DNA of 64,000 nucleotides, taken from Methanobrevibacter sp. GTDB lineage: Archaea > Methanobacteriota > Methanobacteria > Methanobacteriales > Methanobacteriaceae. Positions 45,077-53,952 of this stretch are shown piece by piece; position 1 is the first letter of the stretch; the number at the start of each line of letters is the position of its first letter. The position numbers were made by a program, and so were the translations under genes. The stretch is from contig JALFJX010000021.1 in NCBI GenBank assembly GCA_022775905.1, positions 45,229 to 109,228 of the forward strand, written 5' to 3'. The notes beneath the pieces were generated by a model. That model made no database searches, had not been told where the DNA came from, and saw nothing but the letters and a program-made list of their open reading frames with translations.

Positions 45077-46489
45077 CTATTTCCAGAAATCTAATTCTTC
45101 TTTTCTAAATCCTATAGTTGATGATTTAAAAATAGGATTGTTTCCAGCTTTTTTTTGTGATTCATAATCTTTTAGACAACCAATTGCTTTTTTACTTAAT
45201 ATCATACATGTAGGTAAGTTTATTAATGTCATACCACCCATTGTAATATCTGCCATGGCCCAAGCAGCATCCATTGGTATAATTGCACCTATAAAAATAA
45301 TTACTGCACAGCCAATGTAAAATATATTCATAAACCTCTTTGAAGGTGTTTTTTTCCTATTTAAAAAGATTAAGGCATTATCAACATAATAAAGATTTCC
45401 AATTAATGTTGTAAATGCAAATAAGACCATTGCAACTGTAATGAACACAGGTCCAGCTGTACCAAATACAGTTTGAATTGCATTTTGTACATATGGTGCA
45501 CCTGAAACACTTGAATCTCTTATTACTCCTGTAGATAAACACATTAATGCAGTTGTTGTACATAAAATCAGTGTATCTATATAAACGGATAATGTTTGTA
45601 CTAATCCCTGTTTTACAGGATGTGACACGCTTGCAGAAGCAGAAGCATTTGGTGCAGAACCTACACCTGCTTCATTTGAGAACAACCCTCTTTTAATTCC
45701 ATATATTAAACATGACCCTGCAACTCCTCCTAGAATTGATTGGAAATCAAATGCATTTTTAAAAATTAATATAAACATTGATGGAACATTTTGATAATTG
45801 AATAAAATTACAATTAGCGAAATCAAAACATAGGTTACTCCCATTAATGGAACAATAATGGAGGTAATTTTGAGAATTCTTTTACCTCCTCCAAATAAGC
45901 AATATGCAGTTAAAACAGATATTATTGCACCTATAATGAATGGTGTTGTTGAATTGTAAAATGAATAATTAATAAATGTTGATTGGAGGTTATATGAACA
46001 TAATAAGTTAAATCCTACTGCATATGTTGCAATTAAAAATATGCAGAATAATATAGCTAATTTTGGTTTATTCAATCCCTGTTCAATATAGTAAGCAGGA
46101 CCACCATAGGAATAGCCTTCATTGTGTTTTCTTTTATATATTTGAGCTAATGTACTTTCAATAAATGCAGATGATGCACCTATAATACACATTATCCACA
46201 TCCAAAAACAAGCTCCTGGTCCTCCAAGACATATTGCTGTTGAAACACCTATGATGTTACCTGTTCCAACTCTTGAAGCAGTAGACACTAACATTGCTTG
46301 CAAGGAAGATACTGTACTTCCATCTGTAGGAGGTTCCTTTAAAAGTCTTACAGATTCACCAAATAATCTAATCTGTACGCCTTTTGTTTTGAAAGTAAAA
46401 TACAATCCAGCCATTGCCATGACAATAATTAATATTGGATAATACATTATATCGTCGATTTGAGTTAAAATGGTAACAATATCTAACAT
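45077..46489 (-). CDS. alanine/glycine:cation symporter (AGCS family)
   Basis: A 470-residue transporter with about eleven membrane segments, importing alanine or glycine with Na+. Family motifs: TASRVGTGNIIGVSTAIC, YSYGGPAYYIEQGL and LFSNEAGVGSAPNASASA. ATG 46489 follows AAGGATG; ATG 46498 and TTG 46516 are earlier options. It is divergent from the cysK-like gene at 46675, with a shared AT-rich promoter region of about 185 bases, so the two might be co-regulated in amino-acid supply. Confidence 0.92.
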   Translation of the reverse strand: MLDIVTILTQIDDIMYYPILIIVMAMAGLYFTFKTKGVQIRLFGESVRLLKEPPTDGSTVSSLQAMLVSTASRVGTGNIIGVSTAICLGGPGACFWMWIMCIIGASSAFIESTLAQIYKRKHNEGYSYGGPAYYIEQGLNKPKLAILFCIFLIATYAVGFNLLCSYNLQSTFINYSFYNSTTPFIIGAIISVLTAYCLFGGGKRILKITSIIVPLMGVTYVLISLIVILFNYQNVPSMFILIFKNAFDFQSILGGVAGSCLIYGIKRGLFSNEAGVGSAPNASASASVSHPVKQGLVQTLSVYIDTLILCTTTALMCLSTGVIRDSSVSGAPYVQNAIQTVFGTAGPVFITVAMVLFAFTTLIGNLYYVDNALIFLNRKKTPSKRFMNIFYIGCAVIIFIGAIIPMDAAWAMADITMGGMTLINLPTCMILSKKAIGCLKDYESQKKAGNNPIFKSSTIGFRKEELDFWK

Positions 46490-46674
46490 GAAGTTCATCC
46501 TTAATTTAATATTCAATATTATTAATTAAATTATTCATGTTTAAAAATTTAACTTAATGTAATATTTTTTTATTTTTTTTATATTGTATTTTTCAAGAAA
46601 TTATTCAAAAAACTATTTTAAATTTAATATACATAACTAATAATATTATATTATTTTAGATTGGATGAATTATT

Positions 46675-47631
46675 ATGACTATTGGGAGATTAGTTGGAAA
46701 TACGCCAATGATAAAGATTAATTATGAATATGAAGGAAAAAAGGGAAGCATATACTCTAAACTTGAATTTTACAATTATTCTGGAAGTATAAAGGATAGA
46801 ATTGCGTTACATATTATTGAAACAGAAAAGAAAAATGGTAACTTAAAAGATGGGCAAGCTATTGTAGAGGTTACAAGTGGAAATACTGGTATTTCATTTA
46901 GTGCTATTGGTGCTCTATGTGGTCATGAAGTTCATATTTTCATGCCGGATTGGGTATCTCTCGAGAGAAGAAAACTTATTGAGATGTATGGTGCTCAGGT
47001 CCATTTGGTATCAAAAGAGGAAGGCGGATTTAAAAGGGCTCTTGAGCTTGCAGATGAGTTTGCTATTGAACATAATGCATATAAACCACTTCAGTTTGAA
47101 AATAAATTGAATGTTGAAGCTCAGTATAAAACAGGTCAGGAAATACTTGATGCTGTTCCTGATGTGGATGCTTTTGTTTCAGGTATTGGAACTGGCGGAA
47201 CACTCATGGGTATTGGTAAAAGATTAAAAGAGAATAATCCTAATTTTAAACTATATGCCCTTGAACCAAGTACATTATCAATTCTTAAACTTGGAATGGA
47301 AGAAGGAGATCACATGATTGAGGGAATTGGTGATGATTTTATTCCAGAAATTGTTGAAGAAAATTTAATAGATTATATTATATTGATTGATGATTTGGAT
47401 GCAATTAATATGTCTAAAAGGATAGCTAAAGAATTTGGTTTAGGCATTGGTATTTCAAGTGGTGCTAATTTCCTTGCAGGTGTTTTGCTTAATACTGATG
47501 ATATTAAAATAGCTACTGTCTTTGCTGATGACAATAAAAAGTATATTACAACTAGATTATCTGAAGAAATTGATGATGATCCAAATTTAATTTCTAATAA
47601 AATTAGGCTTATTAATTTTGAAGTAATTTAA
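46675..47631 (+). CDS. cysteine synthase-like PLP enzyme
   Basis: This 318-residue fold-type II enzyme has the PLP lysine at K40 (SGSIKDRIA), the substrate loop VTSGNTGIS, and the phosphate-binding loop GIGTGGTLMG. These match O-acetylserine/O-phosphoserine sulfhydrylases (CysK/CysM). The C-terminal 25 residues (DDDPNLISNKIRLINFEVI) are not typical. Substrate preference (acetylserine, phosphoserine, or beta-replacement on another amino acid) cannot be fixed from sequence. GGATG precedes the start. Confidence 0.85.
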   Translation: MTIGRLVGNTPMIKINYEYEGKKGSIYSKLEFYNYSGSIKDRIALHIIETEKKNGNLKDGQAIVEVTSGNTGISFSAIGALCGHEVHIFMPDWVSLERRKLIEMYGAQVHLVSKEEGGFKRALELADEFAIEHNAYKPLQFENKLNVEAQYKTGQEILDAVPDVDAFVSGIGTGGTLMGIGKRLKENNPNFKLYALEPSTLSILKLGMEEGDHMIEGIGDDFIPEIVEENLIDYIILIDDLDAINMSKRIAKEFGLGIGISSGANFLAGVLLNTDDIKIATVFADDNKKYITTRLSEEIDDDPNLISNKIRLINFEVI

Positions 47632-47650
47632 AAAAAGTAAAGTGAAGTAT

Positions 47651-48540
47651 TTAAACTCCACTTGAAGTTGTAATAGTTATATTTTCTGTGTATAATGGGG
47701 TATCATCATCATATGAATCAACAACTTTTATTTCTGCTTTTGCAGGTGGGGTTTGTTTAAAGTACATACTAGAAATTTTGTAGGTCATTCCATTTTCTGG
47801 ATTTGCGTGATTCCATCCAATTGTGGAATCAATAACTTTTCCTTCATTGTCAAAATAATCTACATATACACATAAATAATCAAAACTTGAATCTACTTTA
47901 ATATCTCCAGTTATATAACCATCATAGTATCCATATCCATCATTAGTTATGTTTTGACTTAAATTTCCTATTGTTACGGAATTTTCAGCATTTATTTGGT
48001 ATAATGCTCCTCCTGCAACCAATAATACAATTAATAAAACAATGGTCAAAATTGGGATTGCCCATAGTTTTTTGTTATTACTGTAATGTCCTTTAAAGTA
48101 TAATGATAAAATTGCTGCAATAATAAATAAAACAGCAGATATTTCACCAAAACGGCCAATGAATGTAAATATTAATGCTCCAGTTGCAATAAACTCAACG
48201 GCAGCAATTAATGGTTCGTTGAATTTTTCCATCAATATTATTCCAAGTAAACCACCAATTATGCCAATTCAATTGCAGTCAGGATATTGTCCATACCCAT
48301 AAGCATTGGTGTTCCTAATCCTTCAGCAATGGATACAATAATACCAATTATTGCTAAAATTAAAGGTAATTTTGTTACAAGTTCTTTTTTATCATTTTTA
48401 GATTGTATTGTTTTAATTTCTTTTTTTGATTCTTCTTGCTTACTTTCTGTGGGATGATTATTAAGATTAAAACCACATCCATCACAGAATTCAGCATCAT
48501 CATCTAATTCTTTTCCACATTTCCTACAATACTGAACCAT
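47651..48540 (-). pseudogene. zinc-ribbon membrane protein split by a frameshift
   Basis: Two adjacent minus-strand frames look like one protein. The first (48540-48259) has a zinc ribbon (CRKCGKELDDDAEFCDGC), a linker and a membrane helix LILAIIGIIVSIAEGLG. The second (to 47651) starts in a hydrophobic helix and has more membrane segments and an extracellular beta-rich domain of about 110 residues. If one base is added near 48270, the junction becomes NILTAIGIGIIGGLLGIIL, a natural helix. The second frame alone has only a TTG start. Function unknown; similar to other zinc-ribbon membrane proteins in this window. Confidence 0.7.
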
Positions 48541-48719
48541 GAAATTTTCTTTCTGTAAGATATTATATGTTATTATTGTGATAATAAAGGTATCATTTTA
48601 TTTAATTATTTAATGAATTTATTGATTTGTTGTATACTGACCATCTACTATATATACTAATTAAAAACATATCTTAACTCATTAATAGATTAATTTTAAT
48701 TAAATGAAGGTTTGATAAT

Positions 48720-49562
48720 ATGGTTAGATTTTCACAAACTCTTGATGATAAACAATCAAAGAATAGAGAAAAACCTTATATGCAAGTTAGGGAGAATCCT
48801 TATTATGTACAGGAGAATAGGCAACCTTATCATGTTCAAAATGAGGACAGATTTTATAGTCAGCCTCCTAGACAACAACCTATCAGACAACCTGTTTATC
48901 CGGAAGATAATTATTACTCAAAACCTCAAAGAGATGAAGTTATCTATGAAAGACCTGTAATTGAAAGAGAATCTATCAAACATGATTATTCAAAACCAGA
49001 ATTAGATTTCCCAAAAGATCAAAATATTCAATTTGGTGTTGAATATGCTCCAAATTCAAAACCTCCAGTCATTGGTAGGAATTACACAATTAGGTCAAAT
49101 TCAATTATTTACAATGATGTAGTTATTGGGGATAATTTCAGAACCGGACATAATGTGGTCATTCGTGAAAACACCAATATTGGAGATGATGTTTTAATCG
49201 GAACCAATACTGTAATTGAAGGGGATGTAATTATTGGAAATGATGTTAGTATTCAATCTAATGTATATATTCCAACTAATTCTGTAATTGAAGACAATGT
49301 ATTTATCGGACCATGTGCTTGTTTTACTAACGATAAATATCCTGTAAGAATTAACTATGAACTTCAAGGACCTAAAGTAAGGCGTGGGGCTTCTATTGGT
49401 GGTAATACAACATTTTTATCCAATGTTGAAGTGGGTGAAGGTTCTATTGTTGCTGCTGGAGCTATTGTGATTCATTCTGTTCCACCATTCTATTTGGCAA
49501 TTGGAACACCTGCACGTATCAAACCTCTTCCAGATCACTTGAAAGTTCCAAATAGATTTTAG
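48720..49562 (+). CDS. left-handed beta-helix acyltransferase with disordered N-terminus
   Basis: The 280-residue protein has about 100 N-terminal residues rich in Gln, Pro, Tyr and Arg ([20 protein letters not shown]), probably unstructured. Residues about 115-265 form a hexapeptide-repeat beta-helix ([40 protein letters not shown]), with the end motif GTPARIKP typical of sugar N- or O-acyltransferases. The substrate is probably a nucleotide sugar. The rubredoxin gene follows after 18 bases. The low-complexity extension is unusual for this family. Confidence 0.85.
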   Translation: MVRFSQTLDDKQSKNREKPYMQVRENPYYVQENRQPYHVQNEDRFYSQPPRQQPIRQPVYPEDNYYSKPQRDEVIYERPVIERESIKHDYSKPELDFPKDQNIQFGVEYAPNSKPPVIGRNYTIRSNSIIYNDVVIGDNFRTGHNVVIRENTNIGDDVLIGTNTVIEGDVIIGNDVSIQSNVYIPTNSVIEDNVFIGPCACFTNDKYPVRINYELQGPKVRRGASIGGNTTFLSNVEVGEGSIVAAGAIVIHSVPPFYLAIGTPARIKPLPDHLKVPNRF

Positions 49563-49580
49563 ATAAAGGAGAGTATTTTT

Positions 49581-49739
49581 ATGGCTCAATATGTGTGCAA
49601 AATTTGCGGTTATATTTTTGATGAAGATAATATAGAAGAAGGATTGGATATTCCTGCTGGAACTAAATTTGAAGACTTGCCAGATTCATTTAAATGTCCA
49701 AAATGTAGGATGTCAAAAGGTATGTTTAAGGAATTATAA
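49581..49739 (+). CDS. rubredoxin
   Basis: A 52-residue iron protein. Two knuckles, YVCKICGYIFD and FKCPKCRMSK, bind one iron atom for one-electron transfer, for example to oxygen- or peroxide-reducing enzymes. GGAG (49568-49571) precedes the ATG at 49581. It is the first of three rubredoxin-like genes in a row. Confidence 0.93.
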   Translation: MAQYVCKICGYIFDEDNIEEGLDIPAGTKFEDLPDSFKCPKCRMSKGMFKEL

Positions 49740-49800
49740 TTAGTTTTATATATTACTAATGAAAAAGATACTATTAATTAAATTTAAGGAGATTATTAAT

Positions 49801-49920
49801 ATGGCAAAATTTAAATGTAAACTTTGTGGATATGTAACTGAAGAATTCGAAGAACTCCCAGAAGGATACAAATGTCCTATGTGCGGCGCAACTGCTGACA
49901 TGTTCGAAAAAGTAGAATAG
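49801..49920 (+). CDS. short rubredoxin-like protein (39 residues)
   Basis: Contains CKLCGYVTEEF and YKCPMCGATADMFEKV. The two cysteine pairs are about 17 residues apart, closer than in standard rubredoxin and like the C-terminal domain of rubrerythrin. AAGGAG lies just before the ATG. A separate TATA-like box upstream (about 49746) is possible, so it may have its own promoter. Confidence 0.9.
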   Translation: MAKFKCKLCGYVTEEFEELPEGYKCPMCGATADMFEKVE

Positions 49921-49929
49921 GTGTTACAT

Positions 49930-50040
49930 ATGGCTTATGTTTGTAAAGTATGTGGATTCGTTTTAGAAGAAGACGAATTACCAGAAGATTACGTATGTCC
50001 TGTTTGTGGTGTACCTGCAGCAAACTTTGAAGAACAATAA
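49930..50040 (+). CDS. short rubredoxin-like protein (36 residues)
   Basis: The third of the series, with VCKVCGFVLEEDELPEDY and CPVCGVPAANFEE. It starts 9 bases after the previous stop, with GGTG as ribosome binding site, so it is translated from the same message. Its close similarity to the 39-residue copy suggests tandem duplication. Confidence 0.9.
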   Translation: MAYVCKVCGFVLEEDELPEDYVCPVCGVPAANFEEQ

Positions 50041-50058
50041 GTTCTTCTCTTTTTTTAT

Positions 50059-50655
50059 TTATTTTTCTAAAAATTGTTTATTTTTAAAACTAACGTTTAT
50101 TTTTCCAGAGTATTTCTCAAATATTTTTAGAATATCTCTGTTGTCTTTTGATACAATATCATAGCTAACTTTATCAGTGTAGTCTTTGTTTATGACTTCT
50201 AAATTATTGTTTCTGACTTCACTGTCTGCTGTTTTTATGTCGGAATATTCAAAAATAAGATTGTAAATGTCATATTCTTTAATTTCAAGTATTTCTGCTT
50301 CACCAATAGCTTCCATAACTGATTTGGAATATGCTCTTACAAGACCTCCGGCACCAAGTTTGATACCTCCGAAGTATCTTGTAACAACAGCAGTAACATT
50401 ATGAATTTCATTTTTCCTTAAAACATTAATCATGGGTTTTCCTGCGGTTCCACCAGGTTCGCCGTCATCATCAAATCCTTCCCCATCACTAACGATATAT
50501 GCAGTACAATTATGGGTTGCATCGCTGTATTGTTCATTGAATTTTTGAATTACAGCTTTTGATTCTGCTTTTGTTTTGGTTGGAACTAATGAACAAATGA
50601 ATTGGGATTTTTTGACATTAATTTCAATTTGTATTGCTTTTTTAATAGTTTTCAT
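50059..50655 (-). CDS. YigZ/IMPACT family protein (UPF0029)
   Basis: A 198-residue protein with the family motif DDDGEPGGTAGKPM at about residue 58 and VTRYFGGIKLGAGGLVRAY at about 90. Bacterial YigZ and eukaryotic IMPACT share the N-terminal domain; the latter regulates Gcn2, the former has no settled role. The C-terminal DUF1949-like domain is also present. It stands alone, convergent with the rubredoxins. Confidence 0.9.
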   Translation of the reverse strand: MKTIKKAIQIEINVKKSQFICSLVPTKTKAESKAVIQKFNEQYSDATHNCTAYIVSDGEGFDDDGEPGGTAGKPMINVLRKNEIHNVTAVVTRYFGGIKLGAGGLVRAYSKSVMEAIGEAEILEIKEYDIYNLIFEYSDIKTADSEVRNNNLEVINKDYTDKVSYDIVSKDNRDILKIFEKYSGKINVSFKNKQFLEK

Positions 50656-50720
50656 TGTATCAATATTTATTTATATTATTGTAAACATATTATTGTTAAT
50701 TAATTTTATGGGGTGATATT

Positions 50721-51137
50721 ATGGCCGGTAATAAAACTGCAACATTTTTAGTGATTTTTGTAGTGGCTATTGTAGCTTTCTGTCTTGCTTGTGTTTGTGC
50801 ATCTATGACAGGACAAATATCAATTATACCAAATGATGATGAATCTGGAAGTGTATTGGATAACCTTTCAGCTATTAATGATGATTCAGGAAATAGTGGA
50901 CAAAGTTATGGTTATCAAGATTATAAGGATTACAGTTCATCCAGTTCAAGTAGCTCTTCTTATTATGATGATTCACAAGTAGAAACTACAACTGATTCAG
51001 GTTCTTCCACTCATGATTCTGGTTCTGGAAGTTCTAGTTCTGAATCTAGTTCTGGTCAAAGCTCAGATTCTGGAAGTTCTGGTTCAAGTTCTGGAAATGA
51101 AGGTCAATCTTCTACACCGGGTTCTGATTCTGAGTAA
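50721..51137 (+). CDS. Ser/Gly-rich membrane-anchored or secreted protein
   Basis: A 138-residue protein with one hydrophobic segment at residues 8-30 (TFLVIFVVAIVAFCLACVC) and then about 85 residues of low complexity, mainly Ser, Gly, Asp and Tyr (DYSSSSSSSSSYYDDSQ). The tail is likely outside the cell and could be glycosylated or act as a spacer. No domain is recognised. It ends immediately next to the 3' end of arfB, which lies on the other strand. Confidence 0.72.
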   Translation: MAGNKTATFLVIFVVAIVAFCLACVCASMTGQISIIPNDDESGSVLDNLSAINDDSGNSGQSYGYQDYKDYSSSSSSSSSYYDDSQVETTTDSGSSTHDSGSGSSSSESSSGQSSDSGSSGSSSGNEGQSSTPGSDSE

Positions 51138-51830
51138 TCAGTAATCCAATAACTTTTCAACATCAAAGAGTACGGAGTTAATAGCTAAAGTGAAGAGTCT
51201 TTCTCCGTATTCTTCATCAATATAAACACCATTTTCTTCAACGTCACGTGCACCTTCTTCAATGTTCGGGTCATCTTGACGTGCTTGTTTAAAACCATGT
51301 AGACCAACTTCTTCATATTCATCAACATTTGCCTGATTTTTAAGTTCATCTTCGTTGACAATACCTAAGACTTTAGCCATTGATAACTCACCGCTTCCAC
51401 CATGTGGGCCTTCAGATGAGATTACTTTGTTATTGAACACGACAGCCATTTCTGTTTCATCTTCGATTTCCCATAATTCCGCCATTAATGGAATGTTTCC
51501 ACCATGGGAATTTACAATAACTACTTTTTCAATGTCCAAGAATTTTTTAGCATTGTTGAGTGTTTCTATTACATTTTTTTTCAATGTTTCAAGGGAAACA
51601 TGGACTCCATGGTCGATTGTATCTAATTCATACGCTGGGAATATTATTCCTAAAAATTTAGCTCCAGTTTGAAGAGCAGATTGGAATGCAATATATGCTC
51701 CAATTTTTGCATCAGTGTCAATTGGAAGTGCTGGACCATGGTTTTCTAAGTGTGATCCGAGTGCTATGATTCCAATTTTGTGAACTTCAGGGTTTCTTAC
51801 TTTCCCTGCTCCGTATCTTAATTCAGCCAT
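51138..51830 (-). CDS. arfB: FAPy deformylase ArfB (creatininase family)
   Basis: ArfB removes formate from 2-amino-5-formylamino-6-ribosylaminopyrimidinone phosphate in the archaeal route to riboflavin and F420. The 230-residue protein has the creatininase metal site ENHGPALPIDTD, NSHGGNIPLM and EGPHGGSGELSM. The sequence around EVHKIGIIALGSHLENHG is characteristic of archaeal ArfB. It follows the PUA protein gene by 9 bases, so they share a transcript. Confidence 0.92.
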   Translation of the reverse strand: MAELRYGAGKVRNPEVHKIGIIALGSHLENHGPALPIDTDAKIGAYIAFQSALQTGAKFLGIIFPAYELDTIDHGVHVSLETLKKNVIETLNNAKKFLDIEKVVIVNSHGGNIPLMAELWEIEDETEMAVVFNNKVISSEGPHGGSGELSMAKVLGIVNEDELKNQANVDEYEEVGLHGFKQARQDDPNIEEGARDVEENGVYIDEEYGERLFTLAINSVLFDVEKLLDY

Positions 51831-51839
51831 ATTATCACG

Positions 51840-52322
51840 TTATAATTCAAAGTTCCAGATGTCGTCTCCAACATAATGTTTTGTTTCAACTGCTTTTCCA
51901 GTGTCATTTTCAACCATTTCTTCACCTGAGAGTAAACTTACTCCAATAGCCAATGGTTTTCCATGAGTTTCATCAATAATTAAAACTACGTCTCCTGCTT
52001 CAACGCCTTCTGATGCATCAACGATTCCAGGACTCATGATGTCTGCACCATTTGTTACAAATCTAATTGCACCCATATCTACAGTTACGGTTTTAGCATC
52101 AATTTCATTAGCAAGTGCTGCTTTAAGTGTTGGAAATGGTTTTTCATCAATTATTATGATATATGGTTCACCATCTACTAAGATAAATGAATTAGGTTCT
52201 GCTTCAAGTATCTCTACATTCTTCTTTCCTTGAAGTAAATTTCCGTATTCGCCTAATTCTGCTTTTATTTCTTTAATTTTCTTTTTTTTCAAGAAATTTC
52301 TTTTTTTAACTTTTATAACCAT
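51840..52322 (-). CDS. PUA-domain RNA-binding protein
   Basis: A 160-residue archaeal protein resembling the MCT-1 type. A basic N-terminus (KVKKRNFLKKKKIKEIKAEL) and a pre-PUA region (DUF1947-like) are followed by a PUA domain at about residues 75-155 (VTVDMGAIRFVTNGADIMSPGI, EGVEAGDVVLIID). PUA domains bind tRNA or rRNA. Probable role is in translation initiation or RNA modification; the target is unknown. Confidence 0.85.
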   Translation of the reverse strand: MVIKVKKRNFLKKKKIKEIKAELGEYGNLLQGKKNVEILEAEPNSFILVDGEPYIIIIDEKPFPTLKAALANEIDAKTVTVDMGAIRFVTNGADIMSPGIVDASEGVEAGDVVLIIDETHGKPLAIGVSLLSGEEMVENDTGKAVETKHYVGDDIWNFEL

Positions 52323-52377
52323 ATTAATCCCAATTAATATTTTATTAAATAATATATATTATTTAAATTAAATAAAT

Positions 52378-52881
52378 CTATTTGTTATTTTTGATTTTTA
52401 TTGTAGAATACTTATTATTTCTACAAAAGACATATTTGTAGTCTATGTCTTCACCTAAATCTGCCATGTGTAGGGGTGGATCTTTAATAGCATATTTAAT
52501 TATGGTGCTTGCATTATTATCACTTAGTTTTTTAATGGAAAAATCTATTAACTCAAGTTCGCTGTCGCTGAATGTGAATTGGGGAATTATTGTAGGATAA
52601 TATCTGTGTATTATTCTGTGATAATAAGGTTCTTTTCTCAAAAATAGTTTCTTGGTAGCTATTAATTCTTCAGTAATCTCTTTAAAATGTTTTGGTTCTA
52701 TGCCTTTTTTTGACTTGATATAGGTTTCTTGTGTGATGAATTTTCCGTAGAGTTCATAATAACCAAAATCAATGAAATACATGATGCTACATAGAACGGT
52801 TTTTCCTAAATTTGGTTTTGAGTAGCATTTTGTTAATATGTAATTTATTAGGTCAATATACTTTTCACGATTAAACTTCAT
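52378..52881 (-). CDS. Panacea (SocA/DUF4065-like) domain protein
   Basis: A 167-residue soluble protein. The pattern YIL-KCY, GKTVLCSIMYFIDFGYYELYG and FITQETYIKSKKG fits the Panacea domain, found in proteolytic adaptors and as the antitoxin of many toxin-antitoxin pairs. No toxin-like frame adjoins it: the upstream gene (lsm) is divergent and the downstream gene is the PUA protein, 55 bases away. It could be an orphan antitoxin or an adaptor. Confidence 0.68.
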   Translation of the reverse strand: MKFNREKYIDLINYILTKCYSKPNLGKTVLCSIMYFIDFGYYELYGKFITQETYIKSKKGIEPKHFKEITEELIATKKLFLRKEPYYHRIIHRYYPTIIPQFTFSDSELELIDFSIKKLSDNNASTIIKYAIKDPPLHMADLGEDIDYKYVFCRNNKYSTIKIKNNK

Positions 52882-53033
52882 GGTGTGGCCTTGGTGGTTG
52901 GTTAAAGTTATTTATATATTATATTATTTTTAAGCAATGTCTAAGAGCATTTGAAAAATAATTTAAATAGTAGTTTAGTAATAAATTAGTATAACTATTA
53001 TTTTTTAATCTTTTTACTTGAAATAAAGTAACA

Positions 53034-53410
<377 letters not shown>

Positions 53411-53467
53411 ATATTATTCAATACTTTCTAGATTATAGTTTTACGATAAATAGGAGGAGGTGTATCA

Positions 53468-53656
53468 ATGTCAAAGGGAACTCCATCAATGGGTAAAAAG
53501 AATAAAAAGACCCATATCAGATGCAGAAGATGTGGTAGAAACACTTATCACATACGTAAAAAAGTTTGTGCTTCTTGCGGATTTGGTAAATCCAAAAAAC
53601 TCAGAAGATACAGCTGGCAAAACAAAAAACCTACTACTAGACAAAGATTAGTATAG
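53468..53656 (+). CDS. rpl37e: 50S ribosomal protein L37e
   Basis: A basic 62-residue zinc protein of the large ribosomal subunit with [10 protein letters not shown] and [24 protein letters not shown] (53453-53458) gives a strong ribosome binding site 9 bases before ATG 53468; an ATG-initiated frame at 53460 on the same strand is a shadow. It follows lsm by 57 bases. Confidence 0.96.
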   Translation: MSKGTPSMGKKNKKTHIRCRRCGRNTYHIRKKVCASCGFGKSKKLRRYSWQNKKPTTRQRLV

Positions 53657-53668
53657 GTTTTTATCCAG

Positions 53669-53690
53669 GTACTACTTTTGTAGTACTCTT
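53669..53690 (+). terminator. terminator of lsm-rpl37e
   Basis: GTACTAC (53669-53675) pairs with GTAGTAC (53680-53686) over TTTT, followed by TCTTTT. It lies 12 bases after rpl37e. The remaining gap to the transporter gene (53691-53922) is AT-rich with no further structure I can support. Confidence 0.7.
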
Positions 53691-53952
53691 TTAAATTATT
53701 TGGGATAATAAACGCATATTATCTCATAAACCCAACTATTTTTAGCATTTTTATTTAATATATTAATACAAATTTTACATTGTACATTTTTTAACATTTA
53801 TTATTAATCATTGAACAAATAATGACAATAATTTTAATAATTAAATTTATTTTGAAAAAATATTTTTATATTGTTATGGATATATTTATATTACAAGTAT
53901 AAGTGTATTGGAGAATTTTTCAATGATAAAATATGATAAAAGTTTATAGGTA

